This document shows positions 1-10,278 of a stretch of 64,000 nt of DNA, piece by piece. Within the stretch, counting starts at the first letter, position 1. Every line of letters starts with the position of its first letter. Origin of the DNA: Pleodorina starrii (lineage: Eukaryota > Chlorophyta > Chlorophyceae > Chlamydomonadales > Volvocaceae); contig BRXU01000001.1 of the NCBI GenBank assembly GCA_030267565.1, positions 7,880,001 to 7,944,000 of the forward strand, in the 5' to 3' direction. Under the pieces are notes generated by a model. The model ran no database searches. It was not told where the DNA came from and saw only the letters and a program-made list of their open reading frames with translations. The translations under genes were made by a program, and so were the position numbers.

Positions 1-254
1 GGAAGGGGGAGGGGCAGGAGGGTGTCCCCGGGGGGGGGGGGCGGGGGTGGAGGACGAATGAAGGAGGGCGTGTGTGTATGTATGTGTGAGCGGCTGGGTT
101 GCAACAACGGGACGCGAGGCGACGCACACAGCAGGCGACGCAGCCAACGAGCCGAGGCAAGGCAAGACAGGGCGAAGCGAGTGGGCGTTGCTGTCACCCA
201 TCGCAGGTGCCGTACTATACGGCAATACACATAACACGACGACGCATGTCGTAC

Positions 255-3200
255 CTGGGTGGTGTCGCCCACCACCAGTGTGCGGAAGTCGGGAGTGCAG
301 GCGATGGCGTCATTGAGATACAGCTTGGAGGTATTCTCCTGTCAGGAGGGGGGGACGGAGGGGGGGAGGAGGGGCGGGGTTATCCACGTTTAGGCCGGAG
401 CCCGTGAACGGTATCGAATCAGAAAAAAATCCTTCCTGTCTGCAAAAGAAGAACGAGGGGAGAAAGGGGTGTTATTCACGTGTAGGCTGGTGGGGTCATC
501 CACGTTTAACCATCACTATGCCCAAGCGCTGCTCATAATCACCGTCCCAGCTGGCAGGGGGGGCTGGGCCCAAGGCGCGCCATTCCCCCCCTCCCCTTTT
601 CGACACTCCCCTGCCCCCCCCCTCACCACCTCCCACCACCTCCACCCCCCAAAACCCCCCCACCACCTCCTCACCTGTACCCTGTAGAAGCCGTCCATAG
701 CCCACGTGAACACCGCCCCCTCGCCACTGGTCGCCAGGTACGCCCCGTCGTCACTCCACGCCACATCCAACACCGCCTCGTAGTGCCCCGCCAACACAGC
801 CAACTGGCGCTTCGTGAGCGTTGAGAAGATGTACACATGCCGCCCCCCCGGACCCCCCGCAGCCGCGATCAACGCCCCCGTGGGAGAGTAACGGACAAGG
901 GAACAGTGGTCAAGGGAGGAACGGCCGCCGGCGGCGCCGGAGGCGCCGCGGCGGCGGGCGGCGGCGCCTCCGGCGCCTCCGCCGCCGCCGCCTCCGGCGG
1001 CGAAGCCGCCGGCGCCGGAGGCGCCGGAGGCGCCTCCGGCGCCGCCGGAGGCGGCGCCGGCGGCGGCGGAGCTGCCGCCACCGCCTCCTCCTCCCGTCGC
1101 CGCCGGTCCGAATTCGTGGTAGAGCTCCTCTCCCTCCACCAGCAGACCCTCCACGACCGAGTAGCAGCGCACTCCGTCCACGTATGCGACTACCAGCTCG
1201 CGGCCGTAGGGGTCGATGGAGAGGGCGAGGGGCGAGTGGTGGCACATGTGGGTGAGCACGAGGCGCAGGGGGGAGGTCTGCCACACACGCACGGTGAGGT
1301 CCTTGGAGGCGGTCACCAGGAAGTCGCGCTTGTAGGCGAGCGAGGCGGAGATGATGCCCTGCGGGGGGCGTTGTGTTTGGGGGTGTTTTGGGGGGGGGGG
1401 GGGGGGGGGAGGGTGGGGCGGGTAAGAAAAACGATAGCGCAGCGGAGGGACGGAGACGGCGTTAGCGAGGAGCGGACACACAGAGGGGAAGAGTGTGTGT
1501 GTCTATGAGGGGGGCGGGTTAATTAAGGTGGCTGCCAAGGGCAAGGGGGGCGGGGATGCGCCCGGGTGGGGTGCTTTGGGGATTGGGGTACCGCCTCCGA
1601 CCCCCCCCCCCGGCCCCACACACCCCCCGGGTCAAAACCCTAAAACCTTAAAACCCGTGGAAAGGGACGGATGCCGGTCCACCGCTGCCCCTCCCGCTGC
1701 CGCCGCCCCCACCTCTTCGCCGCGCGTCCGGCCGGGGCGCGGCAATTCCCGGTTCCCCCCTCGGCCGCGATCGATCCCAATCCCCAACCCCTTGTGCTCG
1801 CGCGCCCACCCCACCCTACCCCCCGCCTGCCGTACTGTTTTACAGCCGTGCCGTCGTACTGCCGTACCTGTTCGTGGCAGCCCGGCAGCAGCACCTCCCA
1901 CAGGTCGTTCCCCGGCTCCGGGGAGAGGGCGAGCGTCTGTGAAACACACAGAAGAAGAAAACAGAAGAAGAAAAACCCACAACACACACACACACACGCA
2001 CACACAAATACACACACATACATGAGTGGGTGGACGGTTGGTGTCCCCGAGGATATTTGTTTTTGCGAACCCTGGGCGAGAGTGACATTCGGCGCGGTAA
2101 CAACGCCGGCAAAGATGTGCGGGCGAGCGGGTGAACAGGGTTTAAGAGGTCGGGCAGAATAATGACACACGGTGGTACAAATTTAAGGCAAGATGCGACA
2201 CGCGGACAGACGCAACCATGTGTGTATGTATGTGTGTGTATGTATGTATGTGTGTGTATGTATGTGTGTGTGTGGGAGAGAGAGGGGGTAAAGGGAGGGT
2301 TGGGGTGCAGGCGTTCCGTTCTCTGAGGCAGCTACCCCAGCCCGCCCGCCCCGCCCGCATCGTACAGTACGACACTCACCCTCGCGTACGACAGGTTGAA
2401 CAGGTACGTGGGCCCGCCGCCCGCTGCGTTTGAGGGCCGAAATTGGGCGGGAGGGGGAAGGGGGGTTACCCACGTATAGGCCGGAGCCCCGGGGCAGCCA
2501 GAGGCGGGGCGGTGGGTAACGGGAGCGAGTGACGGTGTGTGTAAAACCGGGTAAGACGGTGTGTGTAAAACCCTAAACCCATCCCCCCACATCCCCCCAC
2601 ACCCCCACCTGTGGCGCACAGCAGCGTCTCCCCCCCGGGCCCCACCGCCATTGCCCGGATCTGGTTGTCCAGAGATACGGTCAGAGTCTCGGGAACACGG
2701 GTCTCAGAGTAGATGGCTGCAGGGGAAGTGAGGGTGGGGAGGGGTGAGGGTGAGGGTGGTGAGGGGTGATGAGGGTGGGGGGGGGTGATGAGGGGTGGGG
2801 GAGTGAGGGTGAGGAGGGGTGGGGGGTTGCAGGGGGGTAACGACACGGGGTTATCCACACACGGGGGTTGGGGGGCGGGGGAGCGGGGGTAATTAAAACG
2901 GCCCGGGACAAGGAGACGAAACGCGGGGGGAGCGGGGGAGCGGGGGGGGGGGGGGAGACCAAAGTACATGCAAAAGAGCCCAGCCCTCGGTAGGCCTCCC
3001 TGTTGGGCCCCCGCCCCCAGGCCCCCCAGTGTCACGTTCATCACCACACCGAACCCACCTACTTCCTTCCCCACCCCCCACCCCATCCCTCCCCCCGCCT
3101 CCACCCGCTCCGAGCACCCTTTCCATGGACGACTTCTCCGCCCCCCAAAAATGCACCTCTCTCCCTCCCCTCTCCCCACCTAATGCACCTGTCTCCCTCT

Positions 3201-6200
3201 CCCCCACCCCTCCCCTTCCCCGCCCCACCCCACCCCCCCTCCCCTCCCCATCCCCCCTCCCCCCCCCCGCACTCACTCAGGTGCCCTCCGTCTCCATTCG
3301 CCGCCCGCCGGTACAGCTGCAGGTAGCCCCTCTCCGTACCCACCGCCACCGCCCCCTCCGGCAGGCCCACCATGCACGTGACGGGCCGGTCGGTGAAGAA
3401 GGCCACGTGGGCGTGAGTGCGGTCGAGCAGGAAGACCTTCGGGGAGTAAAAATGATACCGAGCGGGAGGGGGGCGGGAGGGGGGCAGGGGGGAGGGGGTT
3501 AAAAAGAAGGGACGAAGACGGCGTTAGCGAACGGACCCGGAACCGGGGGGGGGCAGGGGGCAGGGGGAGGCGGGGAGGGGGGAGGCGGGGATCCCTGATG
3601 CGGGCGGTGGGGCTGGCAGCCCCTGCCCGGTGTCAGACCTGGACAACAAATGACACACATACTCACGCGCACACACACGCTCATATACACACGCTCATAT
3701 ACACACGCTCATACACGTTCATACACGCACAACACACCACACCGTCGGCGTTGTGTGTGCACTTGCCATTCATGTTGGTGTGGGGTGTGGCGCTCCATGC
3801 CCCCAGCCTCCATCCCTTCCTCCCTCCCCCCTCCCCCTCCCCCCCCCCAGCCTCCCTCCCCCCCCAGCCTCCTTCCCTCCCTCCCCCCCCCCAAACCTCA
3901 CCTGGCGGCTCGAGGTGGCCACCAGGAAGCGGCCATCAGAGAGGGTGGTCAGATCCACGAAGGTGGCGTCACGCTGCGAAAGAAGGGGGTTGGGGGGGGG
4001 AGGGGGGGGGCGGGAGGAGGGAGGCTGGGGTAAAAAGAAAATACCGCAGCGGAGACGGAGACGGCGTTAGCGAACGGACCCAGAACCCAGCAATGGGGTG
4101 GGGTGGGGAAGGGGCTGGCTGAGAAAATGAGGATGGGCCGGGCAGGGGTGGGGTGGGGCCGTGGGGGGCCTGGGCGCGCTGTGGGGGAGGCGCGGGAGTC
4201 ACGCGGCTGTGAGATGGAGGGATGTGTCTTTGTGTGTGTGTGGGGGGGGGGAGGGAAAGGGGAAGGGGTGGGGTGTTGCGCACTGCGCGAGCGAGCGAAG
4301 GGGGGGTAGGGGGAAGACACATCCGGGAGCATATGGACCAGTCCCCAGCAGCGCGCACCCAAACCCCGGAAACAAACCCCTCTCCCCACCCACCCCCCTC
4401 CACCTCCCCCACCCCCACCCCCTCCTCCAACCCCCCCAACCGCCCCCCTCCCCCTTCCCCTCCCTCCCCCAACCCCCCCTCCCCCGCCCCCACCGCCATC
4501 TCAATCCCCTCCACGGGATGTCTCTTGAAGCCGTTGGGTGACTGTCTGAACAGCCCCAGACTGCGAGCACACATGACCAGCACATTGGCCTCGTAGCGGG
4601 GGTCTAGAGCGGCTCGGAGGGCCACCTCGCCACGCTCCAACGAGCCGCTGGAGGGGACAGGGAGGGAGGGAGGGGGAAGGCGAGGGAGGGGGGTTAGGGG
4701 GGGAGGGGACGTGGGGGGAAGTTTAAGAGGGGGGTAGGGACCGGGTTTATGAGGGTGAGAGAGAGAGGGAGAAGAAAAAAGATACCGTGGGGGGAGGGGG
4801 GGGAGGGGGGTTAGGGGACGGGGACGGGGAAGGGGGGGCAGGGGGGTTAAGAGGGTAACGCCGCGCCCCGCCCGCCCGCCCCCCCCCTACCTGCAGCGGG
4901 GCGTGGAGGCCGCCCCCCACTCCCACAGGTGGAAGGTGGAGACGAGGGGCCCGGATCCAGATCCGGATCCAGGTCCTGGTCCCGCTGCCGCCTCGTCGCT
5001 AAGTGCGGTGGCCAGCAGCAGCGACCCATCGGCGGAGAAGGCCAGGTGGGTCAGGACACCGGTGGCGGGGGTGCCGGTGAGGGTGAGGGAGCGCTCCAGG
5101 GTGGCCGCGTCGAACAGGGTCACCTGCGGGTGTGTGTGTGGGGGGGAGGGGGGGTAAGGAAAGAAGGTACCGCAGGTGTGTGTTTGTGTGTTTTGGGTGG
5201 GGGGCGGGGAGGGGGGGGTTGCACGTGGGGCATGTTTGGTGGAGGGGGGTAATGTGTGTGTGTTTGTGTGTTTTGTTGATTCCCACAGAGCCGGGGGCCC
5301 ACGGAGCAAGAGCCAACGGCGGAGGGAGTGGAGCAGGTGTGCTGTCGATGGGGCGGGTATCTAACGCCCTATCTAACCCCCCCCCGCCGTCTCCGTCTCC
5401 GCTGCGGTATCATTTTCTACCCCCCACCCCCACCTGCGGCAGGTATCCCTCCGCCATGCTCTCCGCCGCAGCCAGGTACTTCCGATTGGGCGCCATTGCC
5501 AGGGCCGTGATGCCCCGCACGGCGCGGAGGGGCTCGCTGAGGCGGACTGTGGACAGCTGGGAGGGGCTGTGTGGGTGGGGGGGTGGGGGGGGGGGCGGGG
5601 GGTGGGGGGAAGGGGGTTATCCACGTATAGGCCGGAGCCTGTAAACGGTATCTAATAAGATGAAATCCTTCCTGTCTGCAAAAGAAAAACGAGATAAACT
5701 TGCACGCAGCAAGGGCGTTAGATACAAACGCCCTTGTAGGGGGAGGAAGGGGACAAGGAGGGTGGGGGGCGAGGAGACATGAGAAGGGGTTGAAAAGGAG
5801 GGCGGGGGAGGGGGTAAGGAAAGAGATCCCGCAGCGAAAGGGACGGAGACGGCGGGATGAGGGGTGGTGGGGGTGGTGGGGGGTGGTGGGGGTGGGGGTG
5901 GAGTGCAGTGGGTCCGCGTTGGATCGGGTTGCAGCAGCCCGGGCCGGTCCCCGCATCTGCATCCACGTCCACGCCTACCCCCCAACCCCCACCTCGCCCA
6001 CCCCCAACCCCCACCTCGCCCACCCCCAACCCCCACCTCGCCCACCCCCAACCCCCACCTGCACCATCCCCAACCCCCACCTCGCCCACCCCAACCCCCA
6101 CCTCGCCCACCCCCAACCCCCACCTGCACCACCACCACGGCACCTCTGGCCCCCATCCTCCACCCCCCCCCACGCGATATCTTAGGCTGGGCCTTCTTTG

Positions 6201-7934
6201 GTGAGGGCAGTACATCCTACCCTCACCACACCCACTGTCAGCAACCACACCACACAGCGCCGGTGCCACCCTCCCACCCTCCCTCCCTCCCCCCGGCACA
6301 TCACAGTCCAGTCGGCGGCAAGGGCTGTGACCACCGCGAGGCGGGGCGAGGCGGGGCGAGAGGCAGCAGTCCAGCGACACGAGTCCAGCGGCGCCCCCAA
6401 CGGCCCTCCTCCGCCCAACAGCCCCGTCTCCACCCCAGGGCGGGTGGGAGGTCTCCACCAATCGACAAATGCAAGCACAAGCGCAAACGCAACAACACGA
6501 AACCAACGAAGGCACAGCGTTCGTTTGGGCACGTGGCCTCCCCTGCCCCTCCCTCCCTCCCCCCGCTAGTACTCCGGTCCTTCCGTAGCAACCCCATCCC
6601 ACCACCGCCCGCCCGCCCCGACTCCTTCCCGCGCGCCCCGACTCCTTCCCGCCAGCCCCAGCCCCGCGCAGCCCTGCGCAACTCTCCGCCCAGCCGCGCC
6701 AAGACGTAGCCCGGGCCACCACCACCAGGCCTTCGCCCCCCACCCCTCCGCCTCTTCGCCTCTCCGCCTGCGACCAAGCGGCCGCGCTGCCCCCCTCCCG
6801 AGGCCGCCGCCGCCGCCCGCTCGCCCGCCGGGTGGCTGCTTCGTGGGGCCTCGCGCGTCACCGCCCGATGGGTCGATGCAGGGGGCACGGCGGCCTTCTG
6901 CCGGGTCCGTTCGCCAGCGTCTCCTGCCCCGGGTTACGGTACCGTACTTGCTGGGTGCGGTACTTACTGACGCCTCGCTTCGCTTCGCTTTGCTTTACTT
7001 AGGACCCGCCCGGGGGGGGGGCCGCCCCTGGTCTCGGGGCGCCGGCCCAAGGCCGGGAGAGAGCTCCCTGGAGCCGTGCCCGGCGGGGCTGGGTCCGTCC
7101 GGGGCGGGCGGGGGCCCCACCGGGGACGAGAGGCGGCGCCCGCGCACCACCACCACCACCACCCACACATACACCCACACCTCGTGGCGCCCCTCACAGC
7201 GGAGTGGTGGTGGGGGTGGTGGAGGGGAGTGAGTGAGGGCGGGGAAGGAGTGTCCCGGCGCGCAGCCCCTCGCCCGAGCGACAGCATGCCGCCGCCGCCG
7301 CCACTGCCGGCGCATCAGCAGCCGCAGCCGCTGGCATGGGCAACGCAGCAACGCCGCTGTGGCGGCCGCCTCCGCCGCCGTTGGCTCCCGGCTGCCAGCT
7401 CAGCTGGGTCCTGCAGCCAGCGCTCGCTGGACCCTCCCGCCGCCGCCACCGCCACCGCCGCCGCCGTCGCTGCAACTGCCTGTATCGCCTCCGCCTCTCC
7501 GCCTCTGCGGCCGCTGGCTGCATCGCCTCCGCCTCCGCCGCTGGCTGCGTCACCGTCGCTGAAGCCCACCCCGCCCAGCCCCACCGCGATGGCCCGCGCC
7601 AAGGCTGCCGCCGGCCCGGGGCCGCCAGCCCTCACCATCCACTTTGCCCACATTAACAGTGTCTCTCTCCGCCGCCAGCCAGCCATCGATGCGCACACGA
7701 GGGCCACCGGTTCCCCCAGCCGCTGAAAGGCAGCCACCGACCCGCATCAGAACCACACCGGAACCACACGGGACCCAATCCAATCCACCCACCCGCCCGC
7801 CCGCCGCAATCCAAGCCTGCCCCCTCTCCAGGCTCCCACCTGTACATTGCCAGGCAGCGGCCCACGGGGTAGACCACCGTGTCCTTCTCCAAGAGACACA
7901 CGCCGCCGGGGAGCGAGGTCATACCCACAGCCAT
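255..7934 (-). CDS. CFAP57: CFAP57 (WDR65) axonemal WD40-repeat protein, 5' part of gene
   Basis: Eleven exons on the minus strand join in phase to encode the first 612 residues: 7840-7934, 5434-5566, 4891-5123, 4494-4647, 3902-3973, 3277-3436, 2609-2716, 2380-2423, 1868-1936, 675-1358 and 255-338. The remainder, expected to be the coiled-coil half, lies beyond the left edge. Family matches that I recognise include KDTVVYPVG near the N-terminus, ALAMAPNRKYLAAAE, HLAFSADGSLLLA, RDFLVTASKDLTVRVW, SIDPYGRELVVAYVDGVR, GHYEAVLDVAWSDDGAYLA and PDFRTLVVGD. CFAP57 is a ciliary protein tied to assembly of inner dynein arms, with WD40 blades first and coiled coils after. The start is uncertain: ATG at 7934 directly follows an acceptor-like CCCAG, so a short upstream exon is possible. 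A Gly/Ala insert of about 65 residues (about 890-1110) interrupts one blade. Confidence 0.88.
379..457 (-). repeat. Intronic repeat, family 1, copy a
   Basis: On the plus strand it begins with a copy of TATCCACGTWTAGGCCGGAG and continues through a block containing ATCCTTCCTGTCTGCAAAAG. It lies in the CFAP57 intron just before exon 255-338. The copy at 5615-5694 matches along almost its whole length, and both sit near the 3' end of an intron in the same orientation relative to transcription. Confidence 0.75.
1422..1477 (-). repeat. Intronic repeat, family 2, copy a
   Basis: Read along the CFAP57 transcript it contains CTAACGCCGTCTCCGTC followed by CGCTGCG and a T-rich tract. Related copies occur at 3499-3540, 4030-4088, 5813-5855 and, inverted, at 5357-5425. 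Confidence 0.7.
2464..2487 (-). repeat. Intronic repeat, family 1, copy b (core only)
   Basis: Only the 24-bp core is present, with one difference from the ATCCACG form (ACCCACG). It lies in the CFAP57 intron between exons 2609-2716 and 2380-2423, close to the acceptor. Confidence 0.65.
3499..3540 (-). repeat. Intronic repeat, family 2, copy b
   Basis: Contains the GAAGACGGCGTTAGCGAACG block (plus strand) after a TTAAAAAGAAG tract. It lies in the CFAP57 intron between exons 3902-3973 and 3277-3436. Confidence 0.65.
4030..4088 (-). repeat. Intronic repeat, family 2, copy c
   Basis: The most complete sense-orientation copy. On the plus strand it reads TAAAAAGAAAATACCGCAGC, then GGAGACGGAGACGGCGTTAG, then CGAACGGACCCAGAACCC. 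It lies directly upstream of the acceptor of exon 3902-3973. Confidence 0.7.
5357..5425 (+). repeat. Intronic repeat, family 2, inverted copy
   Basis: Contains GTCTCCGTCTCCGCTGCGGT followed by ATCATTTTCTACCCC on the plus strand, antisense to CFAP57. It abuts the donor of exon 5434-5566, so this family occurs in both orientations. Confidence 0.7.
5615..5694 (-). repeat. Intronic repeat, family 1, copy c
   Basis: Near-identical partner of 379-457, with the same 24-bp core, the AACGGTATCTAAT stretch and the ATCCTTCCTGTCTGCAAAAG block. It lies in the large first CFAP57 intron, shortly before the acceptor of exon 5434-5566. Confidence 0.75.
5813..5855 (-). repeat. Intronic repeat, family 2, copy d
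   Basis: GTAAGGAAAGAGATCCCGCA followed by GGGACGGAGACGGCGG on the plus strand. A diverged sense copy in the first CFAP57 intron. Confidence 0.6.
5980..6132. repeat. C-rich minisatellite in CFAP57 intron
   Basis: About seven tandem copies of a 22-23 bp unit containing CCAACCCCCACCTCGCCCAC, some with CTGCACCA in place of CTCGCCCA. It lies in the 2.3 kb intron between exons 7840-7934 and 5434-5566. Confidence 0.85.
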
Positions 7935-9027
7935 GCTGGGGTGGAGAGGGGCGGGCGGGTGTTTGGGTCGAGTGGGATGCGGGGGAAGGGCAACGAGGGC
8001 GAGGTGGGTGATCTTGCGGGGCATTGCGATGGGGAGACGGATGCGGGGTTGTGGGAGCAGCTCGAGCCAGCGGCAGCGCCGATGGCAGGCGGGGGGGGCG
8101 GGTTGGAGCCATTGCGGTGAGGAATGGAGGGGAGGAGGGCGGCTGACAGTGCGTTTGCGCGGTGCGTAAGCGCCCGATGGAATGGCGAAGTGGTGGGGTT
8201 TCAGGGAAGCAAAGGGAGGGGGCACAGGCGCCTGCTATTCGTGGATGGCGGGCGGAGCGGAAACACGAGTGAGCATGGGGGAGACGCAGGACGGCATACT
8301 CGCCGCCGAGGGCTAGTTGTATGCTTCTCCGATATGCATAGGATTTATATCGTAATTGTCGACCAGCCCGGTTGAACTGGAACGAAGGTCAGCGACGCGG
8401 CCGCATGTTTGAGCCACGCACATACGAGGATGCCAGCATGACCCTCATATGGTCTGATATGAATTGATAAGAACCATCAAACCACCAGAAGGTAAACTTA
8501 CATTGGCACCAGGACCGGCATGGCGCGGTCCTCGGGCTTGCTCTCCGCATTATCCCCTTGAAGTTGCATATGCACAGATCTTCTTTCAGCCATTCTTCCT
8601 AAGCCTTCTGGCCCCGTGTGCAAAGGCTAGAGTAAAACTTTGAGGCGAGGTCGTCTACATTTGACAGCTCCCCGTATTCAATCAGGAGACTATTCCATAG
8701 ATAAATGAAGTTCAAGTGTCCATTGATGGTTAAGTTGATTATATCCAACAGCTAGCCCGCGAATGTGTATAATTATAGTACCGATTTCGCAGCAAAAACT
8801 ATGAGGTTGAGCATTGCTGGGCAAGAGGGGTTGTCGACGTTTTCGCGTTTAGGAGGACACATGCCGAAGACTCGGTGCCAAGCGGTTTGGGCACAACCGA
8901 TCGAAGAATACGACAGCTAGTTTTCCGTTGTTGGTAATGAAATCCCAACACGCCAACAGGGAGGGGCTATCAAGACCGGCTTGAAGCGCTTGCAGGGGCA
9001 GGGGAACATTGCTAGGATTTAATTACA
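7935..9027. other. Divergent intergenic region, CFAP57 / bL9m
   Basis: Lies between the CFAP57 start (minus) and the bL9 start (plus), so it should hold both promoters. Composition changes at about 8.3 kb from G/C-rich to near-balanced sequence. I see no convincing reading frame, RNA gene or clear TATA box. A CFAP57 leader exon could lie around 7.95-8.25 kb. Confidence 0.6.
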
Positions 9028-10229
9028 ATGCACGCATCAAGAGTTCGAGCGCTGGTGCAGCCTGGCGTGCGGTGTCTATTTGGTGTAGCAACAGAGACGC
9101 TCTCAGTGTCATCAGAGTCGCGAACATCACTCCTATCTAGCATAGAGCGAACCGCGGGCGTAGCCAGCCCATCAGGTCTTTCGGCCATTTTCGGCAGCTA
9201 CACCGCGCACTCGGCGTTTTCTTCGGCGTCTGCTAAAACATCTCGAGGAGGCTCCACGAAAGATCGTCGCGGAGATTCCCATGCGAAGGAGGAAGATCCG
9301 GGGCTGATTCGGGTCGTGCTGCGCAAGGCGAGTCGCCACCGGCCCCTCCCTCGTCCGCCGCACAACAACAGACCTGACCTCCCCTCCGCACCGCCCCACC
9401 ACAACAAACAAACCGGAGCCGCACTCCGAAACTATAACGCCTTATCAGGCACGCACGCACAACGCGCGCCCGGCCCCATGTCGGATCGCTTCCCTCCCTC
9501 CCTTTCTCCCCCCTCCCCCACCCCACCCCCCTACACACGACACACAACACCCACCCACCCACCCACCCGCCCACTACCGCCGCCGCAGGATCTGAAAGGC
9601 CTAGGCCGCCAGGGCGATGTGGTGCACGTGAAGCGCGGCCGCATGCGCCACGAGCTCTACCCTGCCGGCGACGCGGCATACGCGACGCCGGAGAACATTG
9701 CCAAGTACGCGCTGGTGCGTGGCGGCCATTGCGCGGCGTCCCACCGCCGGACCAGCGCCCCCCCCTCCTGCTATCGCCTCTATCGCCTCCGAAACCATTC
9801 CTCCGCTGCGGTAGCTTCAGCCCCCGCGGCCCCGCGCCAGCCTTTAAAAGGCTCGTTGTGTCATTCACTACAGTCACCCGGCTGTACAGGGCTTGAGAGG
9901 GGCAGCGTAGAGCCGTCGCCCGTGAAGTGGTTTCGGGGCCTAAAACCGGCGCTTGGGCCGGCGCTTTGGCCGGTGCTAGGGCCGGTGCTAGGGCCGGCGC
10001 TGTGCAGTGTCCCGTCAGCTGCATCAGACTTCGGTCACCGGCAGTGTTGAGACGGCACCACGACGAGGGCCTGACCGTCCCGGGACGCTGCCGGAACGCC
10101 AGCGGGGTGGCATCGGGGGGAGGGAAACGGGGAAATGGGGGCGCCGGGGGTCCGGGTCTGGGCTGTCTGAAACACACGCCACAGCCTCGTCGGTCGAAAA
10201 CACACGACCCGCCCCGCCCCGTCGGGATC

Positions 10230-10278
<49 letters not shown>

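Noticed and set aside
1626..1660. CCCTAAAA-like motifs here, near 2,570 and near 23,780, resembling green-plant telomere repeats
   Set aside because: Only one or two degenerate units each, inside introns or gene flanks; no array.
5718..6743. 341-residue minus-strand open frame in the first CFAP57 intron
   Set aside because: Covers the C-rich minisatellite and G-rich runs; the flanking CFAP57 exons join in phase without it.
7550..7792. Minus-strand frame considered as an extra CFAP57 exon
   Set aside because: Exons 7840-7934 and 5434-5566 join directly in phase and match the family without a gap; inserting this segment has no family counterpart.
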